NCBI RefSeq assembly: GCF_038443385.1 | Contig: NZ_CP151726.1 | Coordinates: 3,348,001 to 3,412,000 of the forward strand | DNA: 64,000 nucleotides | Reading direction: 5' to 3' | From: Stieleria varia | GTDB taxonomy: Bacteria > Planctomycetota > Planctomycetia > Pirellulales > Pirellulaceae | Shown: in pieces, positions 48,801-57,552 of the stretch | Numbering within the stretch: position 1 is the first letter of the stretch | Layout: each line of letters starts with the position of its first letter | Made by a program: the position numbers and the translations under genes | The notes under the pieces: generated by a model | The model's input: the letters and a program-made list of their open reading frames with translations, nothing else | Database searches by the model: none | Told to the model about the DNA's origin: nothing

Positions 48801-48883
48801 GACTGACGGGAGACGAGCCTTTCTTTTGGTCCGGGTACCTGCTGGCCTCGCCGCTGACAAGCGAGCAACTGCAAGCACCGTAG
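45842..48883 (+). CDS. Secreted TPR protein with degenerate CHAT domain
   Basis: A 1013-residue protein. After a signal peptide (hydrophobic VAAVGWLVGCLVGASILASG, ending VRAQNP) come helical TPR-like repeats (DQYYQALEVYRDGDLDRAVD and following, to about 600), then a CHAT domain at the C-terminus (about 700-1010): HLVIVPDSVLWYVPFEIL, VRSVLLSRWIVGGEST and PFFWSGYLLAS. CHAT domains belong to the caspase-like clan, but here the usual LSACETG is LFGFRTP and the HLATHG motif is HLMVGD, so both catalytic residues appear lost. A scaffold or sensor role is more likely than proteolysis. The signal peptide supports export, unusual for CHAT. ATG 45803 is an alternative start. Confidence 0.75.
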   Translation: MSAALFPTRDSGPSRSSDRYRRSLRVAAVGWLVGCLVGASILASGVRAQNPVTNGTVRGQLGGVEVLGTYPPDQYYQALEVYRDGDLDRAVDAFDFALGSTRRDINGRWLDSIPVLAMLGECYYQGGDLESANQAVEQAINVAIRYRGWLSNPIWQDVINPGIVTPNSSTLWPQAMAVKRAPIARRLQYRSGRVLTEQELARGGVFEEANIKTIDVVEIMRGLALASYRRRVIQGELAANDVMANQLIDSTRYPAGLQVPVALNLIGAMRAVVKAGASQDQDALKDALENRVSAAGAHPLSPIVGLTQAYLMAGSKQPQAAVPIAIATANQAAAYEQYEFIGEALQLAAGCVDETTAPAVQSAAETVATSLFRKSRFATLHCLIVAADAAATSGQLGAANNYLTQARALLTRRDVIQPRMQAYANYVAARVAALQNATTPSPGFRDAVSQPFTQMNQFAFKHQIRNQSKISMPRLFQIARVSNAIARNQAGQASDAVLMAFSSEPSIETWRRDPVDALAALQFDREPMQLARLRIAASRTAGDDVLTLQDELLASRARKVDALGGRLLQVRTLARSDDAVLGKEVVAMRNKAPKSLRNLRDAAALPLPGSADAAMAKIEQMEATAWSIALDRQELPKVMPPQMPAKAPSGIVPEHVGVMTFLSDGNVVHVTFASAGKTAYWTVPGGARLGTEVSRLLRSVGVGKPRGKRLPEDDSWRGEGLKLWRQLLPDPALLSSRKISHLVIVPDSVLWYVPFEILQASEDSDQLLGEQFQIHYAATPGLAMNVTSMPHPNNKIAMAAGKFFAPRDLELNAVIVQSVQDAAADTVMLGGPGSAGTAWLADSVGHLMVGDQTVPNLDQPAATSLAPYEKTMSMGTLESWLRFPGKVVESVALFGFRTPVDLGQVGNGRELFHCVASLQCAGVRSVLLSRWIVGGESTALVMREYAQELPFIGPSDAWTRARGLLRRSELDPSAEPTLMQSEYDREGLTGDEPFFWSGYLLASPLTSEQLQAP

Positions 48884-48889
48884 TGATAT

Positions 48890-48951
48890 GTACGTCAGGC
48901 TTTCTAGCCTGACATACACAGGAGCATGTCAGGCTAGAAAGCCTGACGTAC
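48890..48951. repeat. Two-unit palindromic repeat, family A
   Basis: Units 48890-48913 and 48928-48951 are built on TCAGGCTTTCTAGCCTGA and TCAGGCTAGAAAGCCTGA, each carrying a flanking GTAC. The two units are also inverted copies of each other. They occupy nearly the whole 70-base gap between the convergent CHAT and PSD1 genes, ending two bases before the PSD1 stop codon. Confidence 0.9.
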
Positions 48952-48953
48952 CA

Positions 48954-51900
48954 CTAGCGTTTGAGGAACAACTCGTCCAGGTTCAGCATCACGTTGGCCA
49001 CGAGGGTCCATGCGGCGTACTCGATCGGGTCTTGACCTGGCTCCAGCGGTCCCAACGGATCAGCGGACATCTTGATCGCTTGCACTGGATCAGCCAAGTA
49101 ACGCTCCATCGCTTGGTCGACCAACTCCTTCAATCGCTCCATCTCCGCGTCACTGGGCTGGCGGATCAAGCAGGTTTGGAAAGCGAAGCGGATTCGTTCA
49201 TCCGGTGTTTCTCCTGCCTGGACCATTCGACGTGCCAATGCCTGGGCGGCTTCGATGTAAACCGGATCGTTCAGCGTCACCAAAGCCTGCAGCGGTGTAT
49301 TGGTGCGGATCCGCCGAACAGTACAGACTTCGCGGTTCGGCGCGTCGAACTGTGCCATCGACGGATACGGACTACTACGTCGCCACGTGGTGTAGATCCC
49401 ACGTCGGAACTTGTCTTCGCCTCGACTGGTTTTCCAGTCCGTTCCCGAGCCAAAGGCGGCTTTCAATCCCAGTTCTGGCTGAGGCGGATTGACCGGCGGA
49501 CCGAACATCTTTGCGCTCAACAAGCCGCTGACCGCCAAGGCTTGGTCACGCACCATCTCGGCCGAGACGCGGAAACGTGGGCCACGTGACAGCAAGCGGT
49601 TGGAGGGATCCATGGCTTGTCGCTCCGGACTTGTCACCGAGCTTTGCCGATAGGTCGCGGACGTCACCATCAGTCGCAGCATGTGTTTCAGATCCCAGCC
49701 GCTTTCTTGCAACTCGACGGCCAGCCAGTCCAGCAGCTCGGGATGCGTAGGCAGCTCGCCCTGCGAACCGAATTCTTCGCTGGTCTCGACGATTCCGATG
49801 CCAAAAAGTTGCTCCCAGTGACGATTGACGATCACGCGAGCGGTCAGCGGATTGGCCGGATCGACCAACCAGCGAGCCAGATCCAGTCGGCTGGGGTTGT
49901 CTGCATGATCGAGCGGATGAAATGCTGCCGGGGTGCCTTCACTGACTTCGTCTCCCGTGCTTTGGTAGTTGCCGCGAAGTTGAATGTTGGTCACGCGATG
50001 TTTTTCGGGCGGCAGTTGCTCCATCACGGGAACGCTCGTGTAGGGTTTCATCTCCGACAATTGTTTCCGCGTTTTCGCAAGTTCCGCTCGCTGAGGAGCC
50101 AACAGCTCGGTGACACTACGAAAGTGTTTTTCCACGGTGGCGTGTTGTTCATCGGTCCATGCTGTCCGATCGGCGCGAACCAATTGCCGGACGCTCTCCG
50201 GCATGGCTGCCCAATGGGTCACGTTTGCATCATCGGTCCACTCGATGCGGAAATGATCCAACGTGTGTTCTGTGTGCACGGATGCTTGATTCAGCTTTAA
50301 CGTCAGGGTACCGTCAGCCAACTGGATCGGCTGACGGAGCAGCAACGTCAATTCGTGCGGTTGATCGGGTTGCGGCGCGACGGCCCAGCCGGCCTTGGTG
50401 TTCGGCTTGGCATCCAAAACGCTTTCGGCAGGAAAACCGTCTTGACTGAAGTCCGCGTGTGCGGTGGCGAAGACCAACTGACGCGCGCCGTCGAGCGAGA
50501 ACTCGTGTTTTTCCTTGGCCTTTTTCACCGGCTCCGATTGCCAGAGGACGCCACGATCCTCGCCGAGCAATTGGATCTGAAAACCGTTGAGACGTTCGAA
50601 CATCGAGCCGGCATTGTCGCTGCGGTTCCATACCACGATTTGATCCAGTGGTAACGTGCTGCCCAAATCGATCTCGATCCACGGATTCGCTTCGGTCTTG
50701 CTGTGTGTCACGGAGTTCTTTTGGAAATCCCCGTCCGTGTTCCCGTCATTCGCACGATTCGCTGGCGCGTTGTAGTCGGTGGAACTCTGAGTGGCTTTGC
50801 CTTTGGTAGCGACGTTCTCGCCGTTCTGAAAGGCTTGAATCTCGGCGACGTGCAAAATGCGATCTTTGCCTGGCAACTCCAAACGGACAAACCGGGCTTC
50901 GACCGCTTGAGCTTTCGCGGGTTTCCAACTCGCGGTGACTTGGGACAGCACAAAGTTTTGTTTGCTGGCCTGATCCACGCTCAGCTTGATCGCCGACAAC
51001 GACGATTCGGTTGTCTCGGTTTGAATCGTGTACGTATCGTTATTGGGCTCTTCGCCCACAGCCATGATCCATCCGTTCTCACCGATCTCCAGTTGACGGT
51101 GTTGAGATTGAGCCGACGTGGGAGTGGCGACTCGCCAATCGGGTTGGACCGAGAGTTGGGCGAGCCACTGGTTCAACGCTTGTGTGAGGGTTTCGTTGGG
51201 CGAGGAGATCTCTGTTTCCAGCTCAGCGATGCGTTGTTCCCAGTCCGATTTTTGTTGAATCTGTTCGTCGGACCACAATTGCAACAGGGGGCTTTCGTCA
51301 CGGCGGTCGGCATCGGCGGTGCTGTTAAAGAACGCGTAGAATCGAAAATACTCTTCTTGCGTGATCGGGTCGTACTTGTGCGTGTGGCATTGGGCGCACG
51401 CCATCGTCGTGCCCATCCAAGTCGCCATGGTCGTATTGACTCGGTCGACGACGGCAACGTTGCGAAACTCTTCGTCGTTCGTTCCGCCTTCGTTATTGGT
51501 CAGCGTATTGCGATGAAATGCGGTGGCGATGATTTGATCGTTGGTCGGCTCGGGCAACAAGTCGCCGGCGATCTGTTCGATCGTGAATTGATCAAACGGC
51601 TTGTTCTCGTTGAGCGATCGGATCACGTAGTCTCGGTACGACCAAATGGTTCGCGCGGGGTCGTCTGCGTATCCAGCCGAGTCGGCATAGCGTGCCAAAT
51701 CCAACCAGACGCGTGCCCAGCGTTCGCCGAACGCGGGTTTGCGGAGCAAGGCGTCGACGTAGCGTTCATAGGCGCCAGGCTCTTCGTCCTGGACAAAGGC
51801 TTGAGCCTCTGTCCAAGTTGGCGGTAGTCCCGTCAAGTCGATTGCGACTCGACGGGCGAGGGTCAGTCGATCGGCCGTCGGCTCGGGGTGCAAGCCTTCG

Positions 51901-52388
51901 GATTCGAGTTTGGCCAAGACAAAGTGGTCGATCGGGTTGATGATCCACTCGGTCTGCTTTACTTCTGGCAAAGCCGCACGGGTCGGAGGTTCATACGACC
52001 AATGCTTTGCAAACTTTGCTCCTTGTCGGATCCAATCGGCGAGCAATTGAATCTCGTCGGGATCGAGCGGTTTGCCTTTCTCGCCAGGCGGCATGACGAC
52101 ATCGGGATCATCGGACGTGATCCGCGCCATCAGCTCACTGGCGTCTGGATCTCCGGCGACGATCGCGGCGTATCCGCCCAAGTCTTCGGTGGCCCCGTCG
52201 GCAGTGTCTAAACGCAGTCCCGCCGCCCGCTCGGCTTCATCCGGTCCGTGACATGTGATGCAATTGCTGAAAAGAATCGGTCGGATGTCTCGATTGAAAT
52301 CGATGCTGGATTGGTCAGCGAACGTGGTTTGGCCGGAAAGGGCAGATGTGATGATGCAAGCGATCGCGAGCGTCGTGAATCGTTTCAT
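48954..52388 (-). CDS. PSCyt1-DUF1549-DUF1553 (PSD1) planctomycete protein
   Basis: A 1144-residue exported protein of a family largely found in planctomycetes. The signal peptide (about 1-24, ending TTFA) is followed by a cytochrome-like PSCyt1 domain with the haem motif NCITCHG, then DUF1549 ([33 protein letters not shown]) and a C-terminal DUF1553 ([20 protein letters not shown]). An F5/8 type C (discoidin-like) module lies between (about 540-680, around [20 protein letters not shown]), which suggests binding to polysaccharide. The usual DUF1501 partner gene does not follow. The physiological role of the family is unknown, though a link to polysaccharide use has been proposed. I chose ATG 52388. 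Confidence 0.9.
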   Translation of the reverse strand: MKRFTTLAIACIITSALSGQTTFADQSSIDFNRDIRPILFSNCITCHGPDEAERAAGLRLDTADGATEDLGGYAAIVAGDPDASELMARITSDDPDVVMPPGEKGKPLDPDEIQLLADWIRQGAKFAKHWSYEPPTRAALPEVKQTEWIINPIDHFVLAKLESEGLHPEPTADRLTLARRVAIDLTGLPPTWTEAQAFVQDEEPGAYERYVDALLRKPAFGERWARVWLDLARYADSAGYADDPARTIWSYRDYVIRSLNENKPFDQFTIEQIAGDLLPEPTNDQIIATAFHRNTLTNNEGGTNDEEFRNVAVVDRVNTTMATWMGTTMACAQCHTHKYDPITQEEYFRFYAFFNSTADADRRDESPLLQLWSDEQIQQKSDWEQRIAELETEISSPNETLTQALNQWLAQLSVQPDWRVATPTSAQSQHRQLEIGENGWIMAVGEEPNNDTYTIQTETTESSLSAIKLSVDQASKQNFVLSQVTASWKPAKAQAVEARFVRLELPGKDRILHVAEIQAFQNGENVATKGKATQSSTDYNAPANRANDGNTDGDFQKNSVTHSKTEANPWIEIDLGSTLPLDQIVVWNRSDNAGSMFERLNGFQIQLLGEDRGVLWQSEPVKKAKEKHEFSLDGARQLVFATAHADFSQDGFPAESVLDAKPNTKAGWAVAPQPDQPHELTLLLRQPIQLADGTLTLKLNQASVHTEHTLDHFRIEWTDDANVTHWAAMPESVRQLVRADRTAWTDEQHATVEKHFRSVTELLAPQRAELAKTRKQLSEMKPYTSVPVMEQLPPEKHRVTNIQLRGNYQSTGDEVSEGTPAAFHPLDHADNPSRLDLARWLVDPANPLTARVIVNRHWEQLFGIGIVETSEEFGSQGELPTHPELLDWLAVELQESGWDLKHMLRLMVTSATYRQSSVTSPERQAMDPSNRLLSRGPRFRVSAEMVRDQALAVSGLLSAKMFGPPVNPPQPELGLKAAFGSGTDWKTSRGEDKFRRGIYTTWRRSSPYPSMAQFDAPNREVCTVRRIRTNTPLQALVTLNDPVYIEAAQALARRMVQAGETPDERIRFAFQTCLIRQPSDAEMERLKELVDQAMERYLADPVQAIKMSADPLGPLEPGQDPIEYAAWTLVANVMLNLDELFLKR

Positions 52389-52503
52389 GGGGGGGACGCG
52401 GGGTGACTCGATGAGAGGCGGTCGGTGGGTAGCCGTCCATTGTAGCTCATCGAGCTGCCGCAAGCGGCTTGTTGATCGAATCGGGGATCGGAATTTGACG
52501 CGT

Positions 52504-54705
52504 CTATCGCATGTCGATGTGGTAGCGGTGGCAGGTCACGCAGTGGTCGCCGGCGGCGGTGGGGAGGTGACACGCCGTACAGGCTTGCTTGGTCAGCGGG
52601 TGGAAATCGACCAGCGCCTGTGGCTGTGTGTTGATGACGTGGCAATGCTGACAATCCCCCAGTTGAGAAACATTCAAGTGCGGGCGATGGGAAAACTTTG
52701 TGAACTCGCTTTTTCGTCCCACCAACGAGGCTGCCCGCCATTGTCCAGGCATCGAAAGCGAGTTCGGATGGCAAGCGATGCAGGCGGCGACGGACGGGTG
52801 CTCGGCGGCCTGCACGCGGATCGGGTCCGTTTTTGCAAGTTGCGCCAGCGTATCGATCCAAGCCACCAAGACAGGATCCGCGTGCCCTGATCCTCGATAG
52901 ACGATCGCCATGCGCAAGTCGTCATGATACCAGCCGCCTGCGGAAACCAAATCGTGAGGTTGACGGACCTGTGGCGTTTTGTCCGACAATGTCGAGTCGG
53001 CTGCGAGCGGGTCCTCCAACAACGCATCTTCAATCAACGCATCGCCCAAGGGTTCGCCCAGCAAGCCATCCTCGTTCAGCAAGCCGTCGCCGCCAACCAG
53101 CACGTCATCAGCCAGCACGTCATCAGCCAGCACGTCGCCAGCCAGCACGTCGTCAGCCAAGAGAGCGTCACCGCCGAGTGAATCACTGCTGGGGGAATCA
53201 TCCAACAGCAGGTCGTCCGGCTGCCAGTTGACCCTGAGGATCGTTCGCGAGGGAAATCGCTCGTGCGGCGCAAGGCTGGCTGCGTCCGTGCTCAACGGCT
53301 GAGGATCATCGAGGAACCATTTGTCATAGATCGCTTGGATGAACTGTGGAGGCAACGAGCGTAGGATCGGCAGCGTTGACGCCGGCGCGGCACCACCGCT
53401 GCGGACCCGCTGAGTCCAGTCGGCTTGACCTTCACTGGCAAAGGACAGCATCATTGCTTGCAACTGCGTCGCGATCGTCAGGGCGGCCGAGTCCGAGACG
53501 CTGGAGTCGGGACGTAACTTGGAGAAATCGCCATCGGGGACATTGCGGATCGCGCGTGCGGCAGATTCATCACCACGCAGCAAGAGCTGAGCGAGCGGTG
53601 AAAGTCGACCGTCGTAAAACCCCGTCGCGTTCTCCGGCCACCCAGCCACTTTTTTGGAAACCCGCTGAGGCACGATCGGCAGCGATGCCAATTCGATTCC
53701 GCTGGCGACTTGGATGTCCAGAGATTGATCGTGGCAACTCGCGCAGGCTTGTTCGTAGCTGGCCGTTCTCAGCAGTTCGCCGCCGAGCGAACGAGCGTTG
53801 GCCAAGGTTGCCGTATTGGAATCGTTTTGTGACGGGTGGCACTTGCCACAGGCAAAAACCGTTGCGGTGCCATCAACCAATGTAGCAGGAAAGTGTTTTC
53901 CGGCGTGTGTTGCGTGATTGAAAGCGATCTCCCCACCGCGTCCGTACGGCCAGCTTTTCCAATCGGGGTGCGATGCGGCAAAGCCGCCGAAATCGCGTGA
54001 GTGACAGGTTTGGCATTGCGCATCAGACAACGCCATCATGTCGGCCTCAGCGCCCCGGTGTTCTTTGTGGCACGTCGCACATTGAATGTTGTCTTGATCC
54101 AGTGAAGTCTTTGTCCAGCGAGAATCGTTGACGGGATTACCGGATTCCAAGGAAGTCAGCCGGATTCGTTCGCTGCGGTTTTGGCGTTCGACCGATGGCA
54201 GATTGTGTGCCATCGTAGCCAGGTCACGATCCATCGTGGAGTGATGGCAATCCATACAACGATCGGTCTGCAGCACGTTTTCGTGCCCGGAGCCGGCGGC
54301 GGACGAGAACCAAGCTGAGATCGACAGCGCATCGGGTTCATGGCACGCGGCACAACGCTGACTGGTGAGCGTGCCGGAAAGGATTTGCGCGTGCGGTTGG
54401 GTCAACTCACCGGGTTTCATCACCGAGGGCAGCAACCAATGTTGGTTTGCCACAATCAAAACCATGCAGAACGTGGCCAGGCAGACCACAGCGATCCGAC
54501 GACGCCAACCCGCCCAGCTTCGCCGTGGTTTGCATGCCGGGAAGACAGGGCATCGGCCGTCTCGACTCGGGCCGTGAGCGCATTGTGGCAGTTCACGCTT
54601 CGCGTCTTTGCCGCATTTCTGATCGCAGACACGCCCGCACGTCCAGCGATCGTTGGGACGATCCCGTTTGGGGTTTTGCGGCAGGCTCAGTTCTTCGCGT
54701 CTCAT
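52504..54705 (-). CDS. Membrane-anchored deca-haem c-type cytochrome
   Basis: A 733-residue protein with ten CxxCH haem motifs: CAACH, CMDCH, CATCH, CQTCH, CGKCH, CASCH, CIACH, CQHCH, CTACH and CVTCH. A membrane segment (about 70-87) anchors it, with the haem part outside the cytoplasm. The cytoplasmic first 60 residues contain six Cys (C23, C27, C31, C42, C52, C58), a possible metal site. Between haems six and seven lies an acidic repeat region (about 497-572, LADDVLAGDVLADD). It is the third gene of the operon, 7 bases after the cytochrome b-like gene. Role: electron acceptor or donor outside the cytoplasmic membrane. Confidence 0.88.
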   Translation of the reverse strand: MRREELSLPQNPKRDRPNDRWTCGRVCDQKCGKDAKRELPQCAHGPSRDGRCPVFPACKPRRSWAGWRRRIAVVCLATFCMVLIVANQHWLLPSVMKPGELTQPHAQILSGTLTSQRCAACHEPDALSISAWFSSAAGSGHENVLQTDRCMDCHHSTMDRDLATMAHNLPSVERQNRSERIRLTSLESGNPVNDSRWTKTSLDQDNIQCATCHKEHRGAEADMMALSDAQCQTCHSRDFGGFAASHPDWKSWPYGRGGEIAFNHATHAGKHFPATLVDGTATVFACGKCHPSQNDSNTATLANARSLGGELLRTASYEQACASCHDQSLDIQVASGIELASLPIVPQRVSKKVAGWPENATGFYDGRLSPLAQLLLRGDESAARAIRNVPDGDFSKLRPDSSVSDSAALTIATQLQAMMLSFASEGQADWTQRVRSGGAAPASTLPILRSLPPQFIQAIYDKWFLDDPQPLSTDAASLAPHERFPSRTILRVNWQPDDLLLDDSPSSDSLGGDALLADDVLAGDVLADDVLADDVLVGGDGLLNEDGLLGEPLGDALIEDALLEDPLAADSTLSDKTPQVRQPHDLVSAGGWYHDDLRMAIVYRGSGHADPVLVAWIDTLAQLAKTDPIRVQAAEHPSVAACIACHPNSLSMPGQWRAASLVGRKSEFTKFSHRPHLNVSQLGDCQHCHVINTQPQALVDFHPLTKQACTACHLPTAAGDHCVTCHRYHIDMR
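53098..53157. repeat. 15-base tandem repeat inside the deca-haem cytochrome gene
   Basis: Four consecutive 15-base units, CAGCACGTCATCAGC (twice), CAGCACGTCGCCAGC and CAGCACGTCGTCAGC, encode the LADDV-type acidic repeats on the minus strand. The frame is preserved, so length variation between strains is possible. Confidence 0.85.
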
Positions 54706-54712
54706 CGCTGGT

Positions 54713-55534
54713 CTATTGAATGAATCGGAATGCCATTACGGCATGGACGACGGATGCGGCGATCAAGGCAACCGAGAACACACCGTGGATGACCAGCCAG
54801 AGACGCAATCGCAGTTGCAGTGCGAACTGGTAATCGAGATCGTCGCGTTGACGGATCAGCGCAGCCAGTTTGCCGGCGGTGCGTCGGCCGTCGTCTTCCA
54901 AGTAACGATCCAGTTCTTTCAGATCGCCCAACAGCCGACGTCGTCGAATTCCATTTGGAAACAGCACGTAGCTGATCGATGGGCGTCGCCCAAAGAAAGA
55001 CGTCAAATAGGTTTTGTAAAACAGGGGCAAGACGTCGCCGGCGATCATCGACTCGTCGGCAGAAAGCGTCGACGCGGCGGTCTCGGCGATCTGACAACGA
55101 TGCCAACCCATTTGATCAAACCGATGCTGTCCTTCCACCGCCGTCAGGCGTCTGGGCAGGGTGCGACTGGCGTACAAACCGTAAAAGCCACTTGCCGAAA
55201 CCAGCAAGAACAGCAGTGACAAACCACACTCAAACACGCCTCCGGCAACAAACGCCGGAACATGCATGATGTAGACCGCCGAGCAAAAGATGCCGACGTA
55301 AATATGGACCTGAGTCCAAGTGCTGACGCTGCCCAGCGGCAGGATCGGCAATCGACGGCGAAATCCGATCAACATCAACAAGAACAGACAGGCCAGGATC
55401 GTCGAACCGGTCATCACCGAAGCGTTGAACAGCCGATCGTTGAGCCAACGATAGATGATGTAGCAAACGGCGATGGCAGCCAGCGTGATCGACAGTCCGA
55501 TCACGCGTCGTGTCCTGAGATGAAGCTGATTCAT
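54713..55534 (-). CDS. Five-helix membrane protein, probable dihaem cytochrome b
   Basis: A 273-residue integral membrane protein with hydrophobic segments at about 11-29, 43-58, 72-95, 103-122 and 246-268. H77 and H91 lie in the third helix and H250 and H264 in the fifth, both pairs 14 residues apart. This is the bis-histidine spacing of the two haems in cytochrome b of the bc1 complex. A soluble loop of about 125 residues (122-245) separates helices four and five. It probably carries electrons across the membrane between the iron-sulfur protein encoded just upstream (4-base gap) and the deca-haem cytochrome downstream (7-base gap). I know no named family for it; the haem prediction is an inference. 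Confidence 0.7.
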   Translation of the reverse strand: MNQLHLRTRRVIGLSITLAAIAVCYIIYRWLNDRLFNASVMTGSTILACLFLLMLIGFRRRLPILPLGSVSTWTQVHIYVGIFCSAVYIMHVPAFVAGGVFECGLSLLFLLVSASGFYGLYASRTLPRRLTAVEGQHRFDQMGWHRCQIAETAASTLSADESMIAGDVLPLFYKTYLTSFFGRRPSISYVLFPNGIRRRRLLGDLKELDRYLEDDGRRTAGKLAALIRQRDDLDYQFALQLRLRLWLVIHGVFSVALIAASVVHAVMAFRFIQ

Positions 55535-55537
55535 TCT

Positions 55538-57352
55538 TTAGCTCCGACGCTCCAACCAAGTCGTCAACGGCGGGGATTCCGACAAGTCGATTCGCACCAG
55601 CGCGTCGTGCGGGCAAGCGGCGGCGCATGCCGGGCCACTTGGCGAACTTTCGCACATGTCACACTTCGTCGCCTTGCGAATCGCCTTGCCACTGTCGGTG
55701 TCGGTGTAAGCGCGGCCGCTGGCATCAAAGACGTCCGCCATCTTGATGTTCTCGTAGGGGCATGCCGCAGCGCAAACACCACAGCCGACACAGATGGGTT
55801 CGTGGATCGAAACGACGCCCGTCGTCTTGCTGCGACTGATCGCTCCGGTGGGGCATCCGATCATGCAAACCGGATCGGTACAGTGCATGCACGACTGTAC
55901 GAACTGCAATCGATCGTACTTGACGCCCTGACGTGCGAATCGCGGATTGCCGTCGTGCACGCTCGCACAGGCTTTCACGCAATCATCACATCGCGTACAG
56001 CGGTGCAAATCAACCACCATTGCTTGACGACCGTTGTTGAGGCGATTCTGAACAATGAACTCCAGCAATCCTGTGGATTCGAACGTTGCACCGGACGCAT
56101 GCTGGACGTCTTCATCGATCGGTGAGTTCTGGTTTCGTCGCTCGCTGCGCCGACGCTCGGTGCGTTTCTCGGTGAACCGAGTCATGATTTCTGCCGCGGA
56201 CTCCGGCAATTCGCTCTTGCGGACGTGCGGCAGGATATCGTGCGCAAACGTCTCGACCGGGATGGTGATGGCGTCCAAGAAACCGACGGCGCGTAGCGAG
56301 TTCTCAAGCCGACGGGGCGGCAAGGATTGATCCCGCAGCGAGTTGTACGCGATCTCATCGAGACCAAAGATATGTCCGGCGCCCAAGTAGGCCGTTGTTC
56401 GGTGTCCTGCACCGTGCTGCTGAGACATTCGAGCAAAGCCGCTGCGAACGATCACCAGCTCCGTCGGCATGTTGCCTTCCGTGGCAACCAATGGTTCGGA
56501 TTCGATCTGTGCAGCGGCGGGCAGAGTACGAGTCTTTTTGTAGTCGGCATTCCACTCCATACGTCCGTAGGATCGCAATTGGGTGGCCGCAATCACGTTC
56601 TGCAGGTTCTGTTCGGGCAGGTGACGCAGCAGGGGCAGCTCTTTCAAGTGCACGGGCAGCCAGTGCGTTCGGTAGTGCGATTCCAATGTATCGGCAAAGC
56701 CTTTGTCTCTCCGCATCACCCTCAAGCCTTGCCAACGGATCTCCAGCAAAGTGGCTTCGGTGGTCGCGATCACGGTGGCGGTTCGAGGCGAACGGTACAT
56801 CGCAGCGACTTCGCCGAACAACTCGCCGGGTCCCAAGGACACCGTATCGTTTGCACGCAGGACGGCGTCAAAATCCTGCAAGAACACCGCTGGGCGATCA
56901 TCGACCTGACGGATCGTTTGCTCCGTTGTTTCCTTGCCCCCGGGGGATCGAGGTGTGATTTGCGAGACAGAGCGTGTTTCGGGGAAGGGCGACGGCCATA
57001 GAAAACGTTTCAACGCGTCACCCCAGCTCATCGGCGGCTCGGGCGTGCGTCCAAGTTGCTCGGGTGACAATGCGTGAGCAACCACGGAGACTTCGCCCGC
57101 TATCACCAAGAACGCGCTGTTGCCGTAGTCTCCCTCGCGAACAATGATCTCACCCGGCTCGCAACGGTTCAGCCGACAGTCGTACTTGAGCACTCCGTCC
57201 AGCGGGATGGAACGCGGAAATGACGCCGGATCCATGCGGTTGAACGGTCCACGCGAGCGCAGCCACGAGACGTCGGCATCGGTCATCGACGCGTCCAGCG
57301 GTTCGTCCCAGCGACTGGGACGCTGCACGGGTATGGTTTGCAATCGTTCCAT
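55538..57352 (-). CDS. Cyclic-nucleotide-binding-domain / 4x[4Fe-4S] ferredoxin fusion
   Basis: A 604-residue soluble protein. The first cNMP-binding domain (about 50-230) has EPGEIIVREGDYGNSAFLVI and the phosphate-binding cassette GELFGEVAAMYRSPRTATVI, with a 70-residue insert. A second CRP-like fold (about 270-395) lacks the cassette Arg and looks degenerate. The C-terminal 160 residues carry sixteen Cys in four ferredoxin sets: CTRCDDCVKAC, CMHCTDPVCMIGCP, CVGCGVCAAACP and CDMC/CAAACP, as in HybA/DmsB-type electron-transfer subunits. No signal peptide, so probably cytoplasmic. First gene of a three-gene redox operon. I chose ATG 57352. Confidence 0.88.
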   Translation of the reverse strand: MERLQTIPVQRPSRWDEPLDASMTDADVSWLRSRGPFNRMDPASFPRSIPLDGVLKYDCRLNRCEPGEIIVREGDYGNSAFLVIAGEVSVVAHALSPEQLGRTPEPPMSWGDALKRFLWPSPFPETRSVSQITPRSPGGKETTEQTIRQVDDRPAVFLQDFDAVLRANDTVSLGPGELFGEVAAMYRSPRTATVIATTEATLLEIRWQGLRVMRRDKGFADTLESHYRTHWLPVHLKELPLLRHLPEQNLQNVIAATQLRSYGRMEWNADYKKTRTLPAAAQIESEPLVATEGNMPTELVIVRSGFARMSQQHGAGHRTTAYLGAGHIFGLDEIAYNSLRDQSLPPRRLENSLRAVGFLDAITIPVETFAHDILPHVRKSELPESAAEIMTRFTEKRTERRRSERRNQNSPIDEDVQHASGATFESTGLLEFIVQNRLNNGRQAMVVDLHRCTRCDDCVKACASVHDGNPRFARQGVKYDRLQFVQSCMHCTDPVCMIGCPTGAISRSKTTGVVSIHEPICVGCGVCAAACPYENIKMADVFDASGRAYTDTDSGKAIRKATKCDMCESSPSGPACAAACPHDALVRIDLSESPPLTTWLERRS

Positions 57353-57552
57353 CAAACCGGGTCGTACACGTGCCGAGCCTCGAAAGTCAATAGAATCTCG
57401 GCATCCTATTGCTCCCAGGTTGCCCTAATTCGCTCCTCTTGGTCGTGAACTTTGTGGGGTTGCCCACCTCCGATCAAACTGCTGTGATTTGCCTCAGCAA
57501 GACGCCTCGGTGCTCTGAAACAGACCTCTCAATCACAACGAAAGCCCGCTTG

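Noticed and set aside
50703-51827. Plus-strand frame of 374 codons
   Set aside because: Antisense to the PSD1 gene; no recognisable domain.
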